In this document: piece after piece, positions 1 through 5,234 of the stretch
Layout: every line of letters begins with the position of its first letter
Position numbering within the stretch: the stretch's first letter is position 1
DNA from: Pseudomonadota bacterium
GTDB lineage: Bacteria; Pseudomonadota; Alphaproteobacteria; Rhizobiales; Rhizobiaceae
DNA length: 5,740 bases
Direction of reading: 5' to 3'
NCBI GenBank assembly: GCA_023451915.1
Contig: JAEXXS010000426.1
Span: forward strand, 1-5,740
Translations under genes and position numbers: made by a program
Notes under the pieces: model-generated
Databases searched by the model: none
The model's input: only the letters and a program-made list of their open reading frames with translations
What the model was told of the DNA's origin: nothing

Positions 1-120
1 GCCTTCGGCATCTTCATGACGCCGGTGTTCTATGTGCTGATCCGCAAGTTGAGCGGCGAGCGTGCGCTCAAGCATTCGGGCGCGAAGATCGAAGCACCGC
101 ATCTGGTGCCGGGCGAGTGA
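1..120 (+). CDS. C-terminal end of an RND (HAE1-type) multidrug efflux pump, 5' truncated
   Basis: An open frame runs from the first base to a TGA at 118-120 and gives 39 residues. It begins AFGIFMTPVFYVLIRKL, which matches the end of the last transmembrane helix of AcrB/MexB-type inner-membrane proton/drug antiporters (compare the FVPVFFV pattern of AcrB). A short charged cytoplasmic tail ending in LVPGE follows. Proteins of this family are about 1,000-1,050 residues long, so more than 95% of the gene lies to the left of the window. In Brucella such pumps are the Bep proteins (BepE, BepG), but the tail alone cannot tell which paralogue this is, so no symbol is given. A strong terminator follows 20 bases after the stop, so this is the last gene of its operon. 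It converges on the asparaginase gene. Confidence 0.75.
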   Translation, partial: AFGIFMTPVFYVLIRKLSGERALKHSGAKIEAPHLVPGE

Positions 121-140
121 TCGCAGCCTGCAGCAAGATG

Positions 141-166
141 AGGGCCGGATCACTCCGGCCCTTTTT
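141..166 (+). terminator. Rho-independent terminator of the RND pump gene
   Basis: A perfect 9-bp stem, AGGGCCGGA (141-149) with TCCGGCCCT (154-162), closes a 4-base loop and runs into a T tract ending at 166. It sits 20 bases after the RND stop codon. The T tract is on the + strand only. The convergent asparaginase gene ends at 174 and would read through the same hairpin without a proper U tail, so it gets at best weak termination here. Confidence 0.9.
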
Positions 167-173
167 CTATGCG

Positions 174-1121
174 TTACTGATTATCGTTGAAGGCGCGGAT
201 GATTGCGTCTTTCGAACTGCCATTGGCGATAAGCGCCGCCAGCAGAATGCGCGCCTGACCGGGGCGAAGCGTGCGGGCATGGATCGCGCCTGCCGCCGCA
301 AGATCGTGTCCGCCGCCGCCGCCGCCATAGCCCGGCGTCAACAGACCTTTGGGAACGCGGCTCGATACCACGACCGGGACGCCCCGTTCGGTGCAAAGCT
401 TGACGGCTTTGACAATATCCGGCGTCGCATTGCCGGAGCCGAGCGCCGCCAGAACAATACCGCGCGCACCTGCTGCGAGACTTGCCGCGATGTGGGTCGC
501 ATCGCCGCCGGGATAGATAGCAACCGTGTCGATGCGGTTATCGCCGACCGCGGACGGTAGCTTCACATCCGGCAGCGTATCCAGCACACGCGCTGAACGA
601 AACGCATCGGCGCTGTCGCTGCTGGCCTTATAGGCCCCCCATGCAGGCAGAACCCGCCCGCCAAAAGCGATCAGCACGCCGCGTGCGGCGTTGCCCGGAT
701 CCATGGCGAGCCTGACCGCATTGGCCAGATTGGCAGGGCCGTCGGCGTGCGGACTATCCGCTGTAAATTGTGCGCCGGTGAAGATGACCGGCTTTGCAAG
801 CCGGTGCTGGAGCTGCACCAGAAGCGCGGTTTCCTCCATGGAGTCGGTGCCATGCAGGACGACAACGCCGTTGATGTCGGCATTCTCCAGCGCTTTGCCG
901 ACCGCATCGCTGACATGCTGCATGTCGGCCAGCGTGAGCAGCGAGGAATCCTTCTCCATCAGGTCGATGGGGCGCAGATGGGCATTGAGATCGGGCAAAA
1001 GCGCGAGCAGGTCTTCGCCGGACAATGTCGGCGTGCTCGCGCCATTTTCACCGCGTTTGCTTGCAATGGTGCCCCCGGTGGCGATGACCGCCACCACGGG
1101 CTTGATCGGCGCTATATTCAC
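174..1121 (-). CDS. Cytosolic L-asparaginase (classical AnsA/AnsB fold family)
   Basis: Predicted to hydrolyse L-asparagine to L-aspartate and ammonia. The 315 residues are within the family's usual 310-350. The first signature ATGGTIA lies at residues 14-20, with T18 in the place of the nucleophilic Thr (T12 of mature E. coli AnsB). The second signature HGTDSMEET is at 90-98, with T92 and D93 as the catalytic Thr/Asp. K165 in AYKASS fits the active-site Lys, and S59/S60 sit where substrate-binding Ser58/Gln59 lie in AnsB. There is no signal peptide, so the enzyme should be cytosolic. The start is GTG, chosen because GAGGG overlaps the ansP stop just upstream; only 7 bases separate the genes, so they form one operon. 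Oddities: the mobile-loop region (about 24-35) has no Tyr, although a Tyr there is usually catalytic, and residues 266-271 are six glycines in a row. Family assignment is firm. Preference for asparagine over glutamine is inferred from the ansP neighbour. Confidence 0.93.
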   Translation of the reverse strand: MNIAPIKPVVAVIATGGTIASKRGENGASTPTLSGEDLLALLPDLNAHLRPIDLMEKDSSLLTLADMQHVSDAVGKALENADINGVVVLHGTDSMEETALLVQLQHRLAKPVIFTGAQFTADSPHADGPANLANAVRLAMDPGNAARGVLIAFGGRVLPAWGAYKASSDSADAFRSARVLDTLPDVKLPSAVGDNRIDTVAIYPGGDATHIAASLAAGARGIVLAALGSGNATPDIVKAVKLCTERGVPVVVSSRVPKGLLTPGYGGGGGGHDLAAAGAIHARTLRPGQARILLAALIANGSSKDAIIRAFNDNQ

Positions 1122-1131
1122 GTGTCCCTCA
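1122..1131 (-). promoter_or_regulatory. Ribosome binding site of the asparaginase gene overlapping the ansP stop codon
   Basis: Read on the - strand, the sequence is TGAGGGACAC followed by the GTG start. The TGA is the ansP stop, and the GAGGG core shares two of its bases. Ribosomes ending ansP translation therefore release directly on the next initiation site, a typical arrangement for translational coupling. The site also decides the GTG start at 1121. Confidence 0.75.
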
Positions 1132-2598
1132 CTTGCTCAATGTGCCAGCGTCTATAGCACGTTCTTGAGCAAGTCGATGGATACGGTCGCGCATCAGATA
1201 CCACCCGATGATCAGGACCGGGATGATGATCAGCAGCGAGGCGATGGTCATGGTGCCGACCGGATAATCAAATGCCATCAGCACCAGCACGCCGAGCAGG
1301 AAAGCAAGCGTCAGGATGCCCGTATAAGGCGCGCCGAACATCTTGAAATCCGGGCGGGTAATCTCACCCCGCCGTGCCATATACCAGAGCTTCAGCTGGC
1401 AGAGGACGATCACGCCCCATGCAGTGATGATGCCGAGCGCGGAGAGATTGAGCGCAATTTCGAAGGCATCCGAAGGCACGAGGGCATTGAGAATGACGCC
1501 GATGACCGTCACGACGGCGGTAACCGCGATGCCGATAAAGGGCACCCCGTTTTTGTTCATCTTGGCCAGAGCCGATGGCGCCGAGCCCGAAACAGCCATG
1601 GAGTGCAGAATGCGACCTGTCGAATAGAGCCCCGCATTGAGCGAGGAGAGAACCGCCGTCAGCACCACGAGGTTCATGATGATATCCGCACCTTCAAACC
1701 CGATCTTGCTGAAGAAGGTGACGAACGGGCTTTCTCCAGCGGAATAGGCCGTATAGGGCAGCAGCAGTGAAAGCAGCAGAACCGAGCCGACATAGAAGAC
1801 GAGCAGACGGAAGACGACAGTGCGGATTGCGCCCGGCATCACCTTGCGCGGGTCTTCGGTCTCGCCAGCTGTGGTGCCGATCAGTTCAATGGAGGCATAG
1901 GCGAAGACAACGCCCTGTATGATGACGAAGGCCGGCAATATGCCGTTCGGGAAGAAGCCCCCGCTATCGGAGATGATGCTGAAACCGGCGGCATGGCCGT
2001 CAATCGGCGTGCCGGACACGACAAAATAAATGCCGACCGCCAGAAAGATGACCAGCGACGCCACCTTGATGACGCTGAACCAGAATTCCATTTCGCCGAA
2101 GACTTTCACCGACATCATGTTCATTGCAAGCACGATGAAGAGGGCGGCGAGCGCAAACATCCACTGGTCGACCCCTTGCAGCCAGGGCACATAATGCTTG
2201 AAGAAATTCATATAGAGCGCCACGGCGGTCACATCGGCCACCGAAGTCATCGCCCAGTTCATCCAATACATCCAGCCAGCCGCAAAGGCCAGTTTTTCGC
2301 CGTAGAACTCACGGGCATAGGAGACGAATGAACCGGAGCTTGGCCGATGCATGATCAGCTCGCCCAAAGCGCGTAAAACCAGAAAGGCAAAGAAGCCGCA
2401 AAGCGCATAGATAAAAATAAGCGAAGGCCCGGCTTCCGCGAGACGACCGCCTGCGCCGAGAAAAAGCCCGGTTCCGATTGCGCCACCAATCGCAATCATC
2501 TGGATTTGCCGGGGCTTCAGCGCCTTGTGATAGCCGGTGTCTTCTTCAACGAATACTTCAAGTTCCGCCGGACTGGCATTTACGGCTTCAATCGACAT
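1129..2598 (-). CDS. ansP: AnsP-type L-asparagine permease (APC superfamily)
   Basis: Inner-membrane symporter of the amino acid transporter (AAT) group of the APC superfamily, predicted to import L-asparagine. The protein has 489 residues from the start chosen here, close to enteric AnsP (about 497-499). A soluble N terminus with GYHKAL is followed by about 12 hydrophobic segments. The TM1 motif [16 protein letters not shown] is at about 35-50, [12 protein letters not shown] at about 84-95 and [15 protein letters not shown] at about 232-246. From memory of E. coli AnsP these blocks, together with [20 protein letters not shown] and VLMAFDYP, match almost word for word, which separates it from other AAT permeases such as CycA or AroP. 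A frame extends 18 codons further to a GTG at 2652, but the ATG at 2598 has an AGGGAG site 5 bases upstream and the GTG has none. The gene is cotranscribed with the asparaginase directly downstream. Substrate is inferred from similarity and context. Confidence 0.92.
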   Translation of the reverse strand: MSIEAVNASPAELEVFVEEDTGYHKALKPRQIQMIAIGGAIGTGLFLGAGGRLAEAGPSLIFIYALCGFFAFLVLRALGELIMHRPSSGSFVSYAREFYGEKLAFAAGWMYWMNWAMTSVADVTAVALYMNFFKHYVPWLQGVDQWMFALAALFIVLAMNMMSVKVFGEMEFWFSVIKVASLVIFLAVGIYFVVSGTPIDGHAAGFSIISDSGGFFPNGILPAFVIIQGVVFAYASIELIGTTAGETEDPRKVMPGAIRTVVFRLLVFYVGSVLLLSLLLPYTAYSAGESPFVTFFSKIGFEGADIIMNLVVLTAVLSSLNAGLYSTGRILHSMAVSGSAPSALAKMNKNGVPFIGIAVTAVVTVIGVILNALVPSDAFEIALNLSALGIITAWGVIVLCQLKLWYMARRGEITRPDFKMFGAPYTGILTLAFLLGVLVLMAFDYPVGTMTIASLLIIIPVLIIGWYLMRDRIHRLAQERAIDAGTLSK

Positions 2599-2609
2599 TG
2601 CATCTCCCT
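2599..2609 (-). promoter_or_regulatory. Shine-Dalgarno site fixing the ansP start
   Basis: On the - strand AGGGAG is followed by ATGCA and then the ATG at 2598. The spacing is good, and the site is much stronger than anything in front of the in-frame GTG at 2652. The ATG inside this spacer is in another frame and lies too close to the site to be used. Confidence 0.7.
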
Positions 2610-2698
2610 GAGCGTGCGTTTCGACAGGACCATTCGCGGCATGAAGCGCCACTTAGAGGCATGCTGCTGGTCATCAAATGCGAGAAGGGTGATATTGC

Positions 2699-2714
2699 AC
2701 CCTAATATGAGGGT
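2699..2714. promoter_or_regulatory. Inverted repeat in the ansP leader, possible operator
   Basis: ACCCTAATATGAGGGT has perfect 5-bp arms (2699-2703 and 2710-2714) around an AT-rich 6-base centre. This form is typical of the site of a dimeric regulator. The right arm overlaps the first of two GGTAATC direct repeats (2712-2718 and 2736-2742) that start 24 bases apart. The cluster lies about 100 bases upstream of the ansP start, within or just downstream of the candidate promoter. Which protein would bind here cannot be told from the sequence. Confidence 0.35.
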
Positions 2715-2746
2715 AATCTGTAAAGCTGTATGACAGGTAATCCGGC

Positions 2747-2777
2747 GCTATAACGCATACTGAAAAGGACGCGTCAA
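2747..2777 (-). promoter_or_regulatory. Candidate sigma-70 promoter for ansP and the asparaginase gene
   Basis: On the - strand TTGACG (2777-2772) resembles a -35 box (5 of 6 bases) and TATAGC (2752-2747) a -10 box (4 of 6 bases). The 19-base spacer is longer than the preferred 17. Transcription would start near 2740 and leave a leader of about 140 bases. The -35 box falls in the loop and right arm of the stem-loop at 2760-2786. It is the best match I could find in this region, but it is not strong. Confidence 0.35.
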
Positions 2778-2786
2778 CCCTTTCAG
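2760..2786. repeat. Short inverted repeat upstream of ansP
   Basis: CTGAAAAGG (2760-2768) pairs with CCCTTTCAG (2778-2786) with one mismatch, around a 9-base loop containing ACGCGT. It has no T tract on either side, so it does not look like a terminator. It overlaps the candidate ansP -35 element and may be part of the control region. Confidence 0.4.
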
Positions 2787-2808
2787 GCGCACCCTTGCCG
2801 ACCCGGCT

Positions 2809-2911
2809 AGAGTATTTCCAGCAAAAGTGCGTAGGCGTTTAGCGCCGGATAATGCGTAAAAACAAATAGATAGAGCTGTTTCCCGGTTCCGGCTTAACCG
2901 GAACCGCTCTA
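2809..2911. repeat. Degenerate intergenic palindromic repeat element
   Basis: About 103 bases begin TAGAGTATTTCC and end in a palindrome. TAGAGC (2871-2876) pairs with GCTCTA (2906-2911), and inside it CGGTTCCGG (2884-2892) pairs perfectly with CCGGAACCG (2898-2906) around CTTAA. The left outer and inner arms are separated by 7 extra bases, TGTTTCC (2877-2883), which have no partner on the right, so this copy looks altered from a continuous hairpin. The layout and wording resemble, from memory, a short repeat found many times between genes in Brucella and Ochrobactrum genomes. There is no second copy in this window, so its repetitive nature is inferred. It carries no coding capacity. Confidence 0.5.
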
Positions 2912-2942
2912 AGAGTGCGGTGTTTCTTGGAACAATGAATAT

Positions 2943-2986
2943 CTTTTTGAAAATAAGCCGTTAGCTTTCGGCTTTTGGTCAAAAAG
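2943..2986. repeat. Long imperfect stem-loop downstream of the GntR gene
   Basis: CTTTTTGA (2943-2950) pairs perfectly with TCAAAAAG (2979-2986). After a 4-by-4 internal loop, AAGCCG (2955-2960) pairs with CGGCTT (2969-2974) around an 8-base loop. On the - strand the GC-rich inner stem is followed by ATTTTC, so it could act as a weak second terminator for transcripts coming from the GntR gene. Confidence 0.45.
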
Positions 2987-3000
2987 TGTCTTAGTGGCAA

Positions 3001-3009
3001 TTATCCACA
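3001..3009 (+). other. Single perfect DnaA box
   Basis: TTATCCACA is identical to the strong consensus DnaA box of E. coli. It is a lone site: I see no second box, no AT-rich unwinding region and no replication gene nearby, so it does not mark an origin. It could occur by chance, or be one of the scattered chromosomal sites that titrate DnaA. Confidence 0.4.
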
Positions 3010-3018
3010 GGCTCACAT

Positions 3019-3053
3019 AAAAATGAAGCTTGTGTCTGATTTGCAGTCAAGCT
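3019..3053 (-). terminator. Probable terminator of the GntR regulator gene
   Basis: On the - strand, a few bases after the GntR stop codon, AGCTTG (3053-3048) pairs with CAAGCT (3032-3027). An inner CTG/CAG pairing closes a 5-base loop. A TTTTT run (3023-3019) follows 3 bases after the stem. The stem is only moderately GC-rich and has a bulge, so termination may be partial. It suggests that the GntR gene and ansP are separate transcription units. Confidence 0.5.
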
Positions 3054-3059
3054 GATCGC

Positions 3060-3767
3060 TTAAGCGGCGCTCTTTCCCGTGATGGCGTTGACCGCAGTTT
3101 TGACCTTGCTCAGATGCGTCTCCATGGCGGCGCGGGCGTCCGCTTCGCAACCGGCGGCGATGGCGTCGACAATCTGGCGGTGTTCGATATTGGAGGCTTC
3201 GCGTCGGTCTGCCATGAGATTGATGAGCTCGGATTGCTGCACGAGCGCATCGCGCGCATCGGCGACGATCTTGGCGAAAAGCGTATTGCCGGAGGCGACG
3301 GCTATGGCGCTGTGAAACTCGGAATCGAGCAACTCCCATTTATGCGGGTCGGTCTGCCGGTCCATCTTGTCGCAAAGGTCGAGCAAATGGGCGAGTTGCT
3401 CTTCACTCCGACGAAGCGCCGCCCAGCCTGCCGCCGGAACCTCTATATAAGGGCGCGCTTCAATCAGGTCCCGCGCGGAATAGCCGCCATAGAGCAGTTC
3501 TGTTGCAGGCGTTGCGTTCAATATGTAAGTGCCGCTGCCGGTGCGGGTCTGGGTGAGGCCGAGCGTTTGCAGCGAGCGGAGCGCCTCGCGCACGATGGGG
3601 CGGCTGACACCGAACCGGTCCGCCAGTCGCGCCTCTGAGGGCAGGCGCGTGCCGACCGGAAGGCGACCGGATATGATCGCCGACCGTATGTCGTCGAACA
3701 CGACTTCGGCGGCGTTCTTCCGGTTGATCGGACCTGTTTCCGATAGCCAGTCGGCCAATTCACTCAT
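3060..3767 (-). CDS. GntR-family transcriptional regulator, FadR/FCD subfamily
   Basis: Predicted dimeric DNA-binding protein of 235 residues, the usual size of this subfamily. The N-terminal winged helix-turn-helix covers about 18-85: VVFDDIRSAIISGRLPVGTR, then LPSEARLADRFGVSRPIVRE (42-61) as the HTH, and the wing TRTGSGTYI (74-82). The all-helical FCD effector domain covers about 97-225. Its likely metal/ligand-binding residues are D148 and H152 (DSEFH), H196 (EHRQI) and H218 (ETHL), all present, so an organic-acid or similar ligand held through a bound metal ion is plausible. The ATG is preceded by GGAGG at 8 bases spacing. It lies 73 bases after the MFS gene and upstream of ansP on the same strand, with a probable terminator behind it. 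The effector and targets are not known. An AnsR-like role for the asparagine genes and control of the MFS gene are both possible. Confidence 0.93.
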   Translation of the reverse strand: MSELADWLSETGPINRKNAAEVVFDDIRSAIISGRLPVGTRLPSEARLADRFGVSRPIVREALRSLQTLGLTQTRTGSGTYILNATPATELLYGGYSARDLIEARPYIEVPAAGWAALRRSEEQLAHLLDLCDKMDRQTDPHKWELLDSEFHSAIAVASGNTLFAKIVADARDALVQQSELINLMADRREASNIEHRQIVDAIAAGCEADARAAMETHLSKVKTAVNAITGKSAA

Positions 3768-3840
3768 GCCCCCAGCCTCCGTTCATTGCCATGTCGCTGT
3801 CAACTGTCGAATAAGCTGCTAAGCAATTCTGGGAGTATTA
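3768..3840 (-). promoter_or_regulatory. MFS-GntR spacer with ribosome site and TGTC repeats
   Basis: This 73-base gap contains GGAGG 8 bases before the GntR start. Three TGTC copies lie at 3792, 3798 and 3805, and the middle one is part of TTGACA on the - strand (3803-3798). That TTGACA cannot be a normal -35 box for GntR, because a -10 at 17 bases would fall on the ribosome site and no such box is present. I see no terminator for the MFS gene, so readthrough into GntR is likely. The repeats could be an autoregulatory site, but no clear FadR-type dyad is visible. Confidence 0.3.
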
Positions 3841-5133
3841 TCAATCCCGGCGGGCGAAACGTGCTGCTGCGAGCGATGCCGCAAAGGCGATGGCCAGCAT
3901 GGCAAAGGTGAACTCCGTCACCGCGTTCCAGCCTCCGCTGATCCAGAAAATGCCGCCTGCGGAACCTGCAATGCTGGAGCCGAGATAATAGGCCAGGAGG
4001 TATAGCGACGATGCGTGCCCCTTGGTGTGGAGCGCCAGCCTTCCGACCAGAGCGCTGGCGACCGAGTGGCTGACGAAGAAACCGACGGTCAAAAACACGA
4101 TGCCGGTAATGATGACGGGCAAAGGCGCAAACAGTGTCAGCAGCACGCCGGTCGCTTCAAGGCCGAGGCCGATGGGAAGGACGATGAAATGGCCAAGCCT
4201 GTCGCCCATGCGGCCCGCGATCCATGATGCGGCGATGCCGAACAGATAGACTGAGAAGATTGCACCGAGCGCCGTCTGGCTCAAACTATAGGGTGCGGCG
4301 ACCAGGCGGAAACCGATATAGTTATAGATCGTCACGAAGGAGCCCATGACGAGGAAGCCGATGGCGAACAGCAGCGGCAAAGCCGGATTGCGGATATGGC
4401 CGATCCAGGCGCTGAGGTGAAATCGCGCATTCAGTCCTGGTCGCGGGGTGAAATTCTGCGAAGCGGGCAGAAGCATCAGAAAGCCGATGGCCGAGGCAAG
4501 GCCGAGCAGCCCCATGCCTGCAAGCCCAACGCGCCAGGAGAAAAATTCCGCCAGCGTTCCGGTGATGACGCGGCCCGCCATACCGCCAAAAGCGTTGCCC
4601 GCAATATAGAGGCCCATGGATGCGCCAAGGCCGCGCGGGTCGATTTCCTCGGCAAGATAGGTCATGGCAACCGCTGGAACGCCGCCGAGCAAAAGGCCCT
4701 GCAAGGCGCGCAGGGCCAAAAGCATATGCCAGTCCGGCACAAGGGCAGCGGCAATGGTGCAAAGGGCTGAGCCCAGCAGGGAGGCGAACATCAGCGAGCG
4801 GCGGCCAAAGCGTTCGGAAACGATCGCTGCGAAGAAAATGGCAAAAGCGAGAAAGCCGGTCGAAACGGAAAGCGACAGTGAACTTGCCGCAGGCGTGATG
4901 TTGAAATCATGCGCGAAGAGCGGCATCAGCGGCTGCACGCAATAGAGAAGCGAGAAGGTTGCAAAGCCTGACAGGAACAGCGCGACGCTGGCATTGCGAA
5001 ACGCAGGCGTGCCCTTGACCAGATAGTGCTTTTCTTCAGGCGCCGCCCCGGATGATTTTGGAGCAGTTACCAGTTTGAGGATGCCGTCTGCTGTTCTAAC
5101 GCTATCGAGACTGCGTTCCTGGACGCGGGACAT
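3841..5133 (-). CDS. ynfM: YnfM-like major facilitator superfamily exporter
   Basis: Inner-membrane MFS protein of 430 residues with about 12 predicted helices, preceded by a soluble N terminus of about 45 residues. It is probably a proton-driven exporter of the drug/sugar-efflux type. Visible blocks are LLYCVQPLMPLF in TM1 (62-73), the motif A loop SERFGRRSLM between TM2 and TM3 (106-115), MTYLAEEIDP (157-166), SMGLYIAGNAFGGMAGR (172-188) in TM5, MGSFVTIYNYIGFRL (263-277), and SSLYLLAYYLGSSIAG (375-390). These match E. coli YnfM closely from memory, including the divergent LysR neighbour. The ATG at 5133 has a modest AAAGG about 7 bases upstream. The promoter should lie in 5134-5234. Its substrate is unknown; family membership is firm and orthology to YnfM is likely but not proven. 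Confidence 0.92.
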   Translation of the reverse strand: MSRVQERSLDSVRTADGILKLVTAPKSSGAAPEEKHYLVKGTPAFRNASVALFLSGFATFSLLYCVQPLMPLFAHDFNITPAASSLSLSVSTGFLAFAIFFAAIVSERFGRRSLMFASLLGSALCTIAAALVPDWHMLLALRALQGLLLGGVPAVAMTYLAEEIDPRGLGASMGLYIAGNAFGGMAGRVITGTLAEFFSWRVGLAGMGLLGLASAIGFLMLLPASQNFTPRPGLNARFHLSAWIGHIRNPALPLLFAIGFLVMGSFVTIYNYIGFRLVAAPYSLSQTALGAIFSVYLFGIAASWIAGRMGDRLGHFIVLPIGLGLEATGVLLTLFAPLPVIITGIVFLTVGFFVSHSVASALVGRLALHTKGHASSLYLLAYYLGSSIAGSAGGIFWISGGWNAVTEFTFAMLAIAFAASLAAARFARRD

Positions 5134-5162
5134 GACTTTGCCTTTTCAAAACCTCCCGACCC

Positions 5163-5175
5163 TTGATCTAGTCAA
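5163..5175. promoter_or_regulatory. LysR-type operator (T-N11-A dyad)
   Basis: TTGATCTAGTCAA is a T-N11-A sequence with perfect TTGA/TCAA arms around a 5-base centre, the classical LysR-family recognition form. It lies in the divergent region between the LysR gene and the exporter, about 60-70 bases upstream of the LysR start, where an autoregulatory recognition site is normally found. A second, looser dyad lies 12 bases further on (5187-5210). Confidence 0.6.
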
Positions 5176-5193
5176 AAGCGCATCATTTGTCTA
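5165..5193 (-). promoter_or_regulatory. Candidate promoter of the MFS exporter gene
   Basis: On the - strand TAGACA (5193-5188; 5 of 6 to TTGACA) and TAGATC (5170-5165; a poor -10, 3 of 6) are separated by exactly 17 bases. The -10 lies inside the LysR dyad at 5163-5175. If both are real, the regulator bound there would cover the exporter promoter unless its binding shifts with the effector. The weak -10 would suit an activated promoter. Confidence 0.3.
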
Positions 5194-5197
5194 ATAT
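5169..5197 (+). promoter_or_regulatory. Candidate promoter of the LysR regulator gene
   Basis: TAGTCA (5169-5174; 4 of 6) and TAATAT (5192-5197; 4 of 6) are spaced 17 bases apart, giving a start near 5204 and a leader of about 30 bases. It overlaps both the LysR dyad and the opposing exporter promoter, as expected for a self-repressing LysR gene with a divergent target. Confidence 0.3.
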
Positions 5198-5210
5198 ATG
5201 GAACAGACGA
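5187..5210. promoter_or_regulatory. Second dyad in the LysR/MFS promoter region
   Basis: TTGTCT (5187-5192) and AGACGA (5205-5210) are inverted copies with one mismatch, spaced by 12 AT-rich bases. Together with the dyad at 5163-5175 this could be the second contact site of a LysR tetramer, though the arms differ in sequence from the first site. Confidence 0.3.
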
Positions 5211-5234
5211 GTGTGATATGTTTTGGATATACCG

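Larger units (their letters stand above)
2599..3059. other. Intergenic region between the GntR gene and ansP
   Basis: This 461-base stretch holds no supported gene on either strand. Reading in the direction of transcription (right to left) it contains, in order: a terminator-like hairpin of the GntR gene (3019-3053), a single perfect DnaA box (3001-3009), a long imperfect stem-loop (2943-2986), a degenerate palindromic repeat element (2809-2911), a stem-loop carrying a possible -35 element (2760-2786), a possible -10 element (2747-2752), and operator-like repeats (2699-2742). An untranslated leader of about 140 bases would then run to ansP. Its base composition is more AT-rich than the flanking genes. 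Confidence 0.7.

Noticed and set aside
691..1770. A 359-codon open frame on the + strand, opposite the asparaginase and the 3' half of ansP
   Set aside because: Its product is rich in Arg, Ser, Asp and His with no recognisable domain, and it lies antisense to two genes with strong family matches. Long antisense frames are expected in GC-rich coding DNA.
2599..2652. An 18-codon N-terminal extension of ansP from a GTG at 2652
   Set aside because: No ribosome site precedes the GTG, while the ATG at 2598 has a strong AGGGAG. The extension also adds nothing similar to AnsP.
2588..2674. A 28-codon leader frame on the - strand overlapping the ansP start
   Set aside because: It has no ribosome site and no run of Asn or Asp codons that would suggest attenuation.
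3001..3009. The DnaA box as a sign of a replication origin
   Set aside because: It is the only box, with no AT-rich unwinding region and no dnaA, dnaN, repABC or parAB gene nearby.
3030..3638. A 202-codon open frame on the + strand, opposite the GntR gene
   Set aside because: It lies fully antisense to a clear GntR/FCD gene, its product has no family features, and there is no good ribosome site.
4322..4762. A 146-codon open frame on the - strand inside the MFS gene, and similar + strand frames at 4015-4945
   Set aside because: They are shadows of the MFS coding frame, with products rich in Arg, Pro, Gly and His and no hydrophobic pattern of their own.
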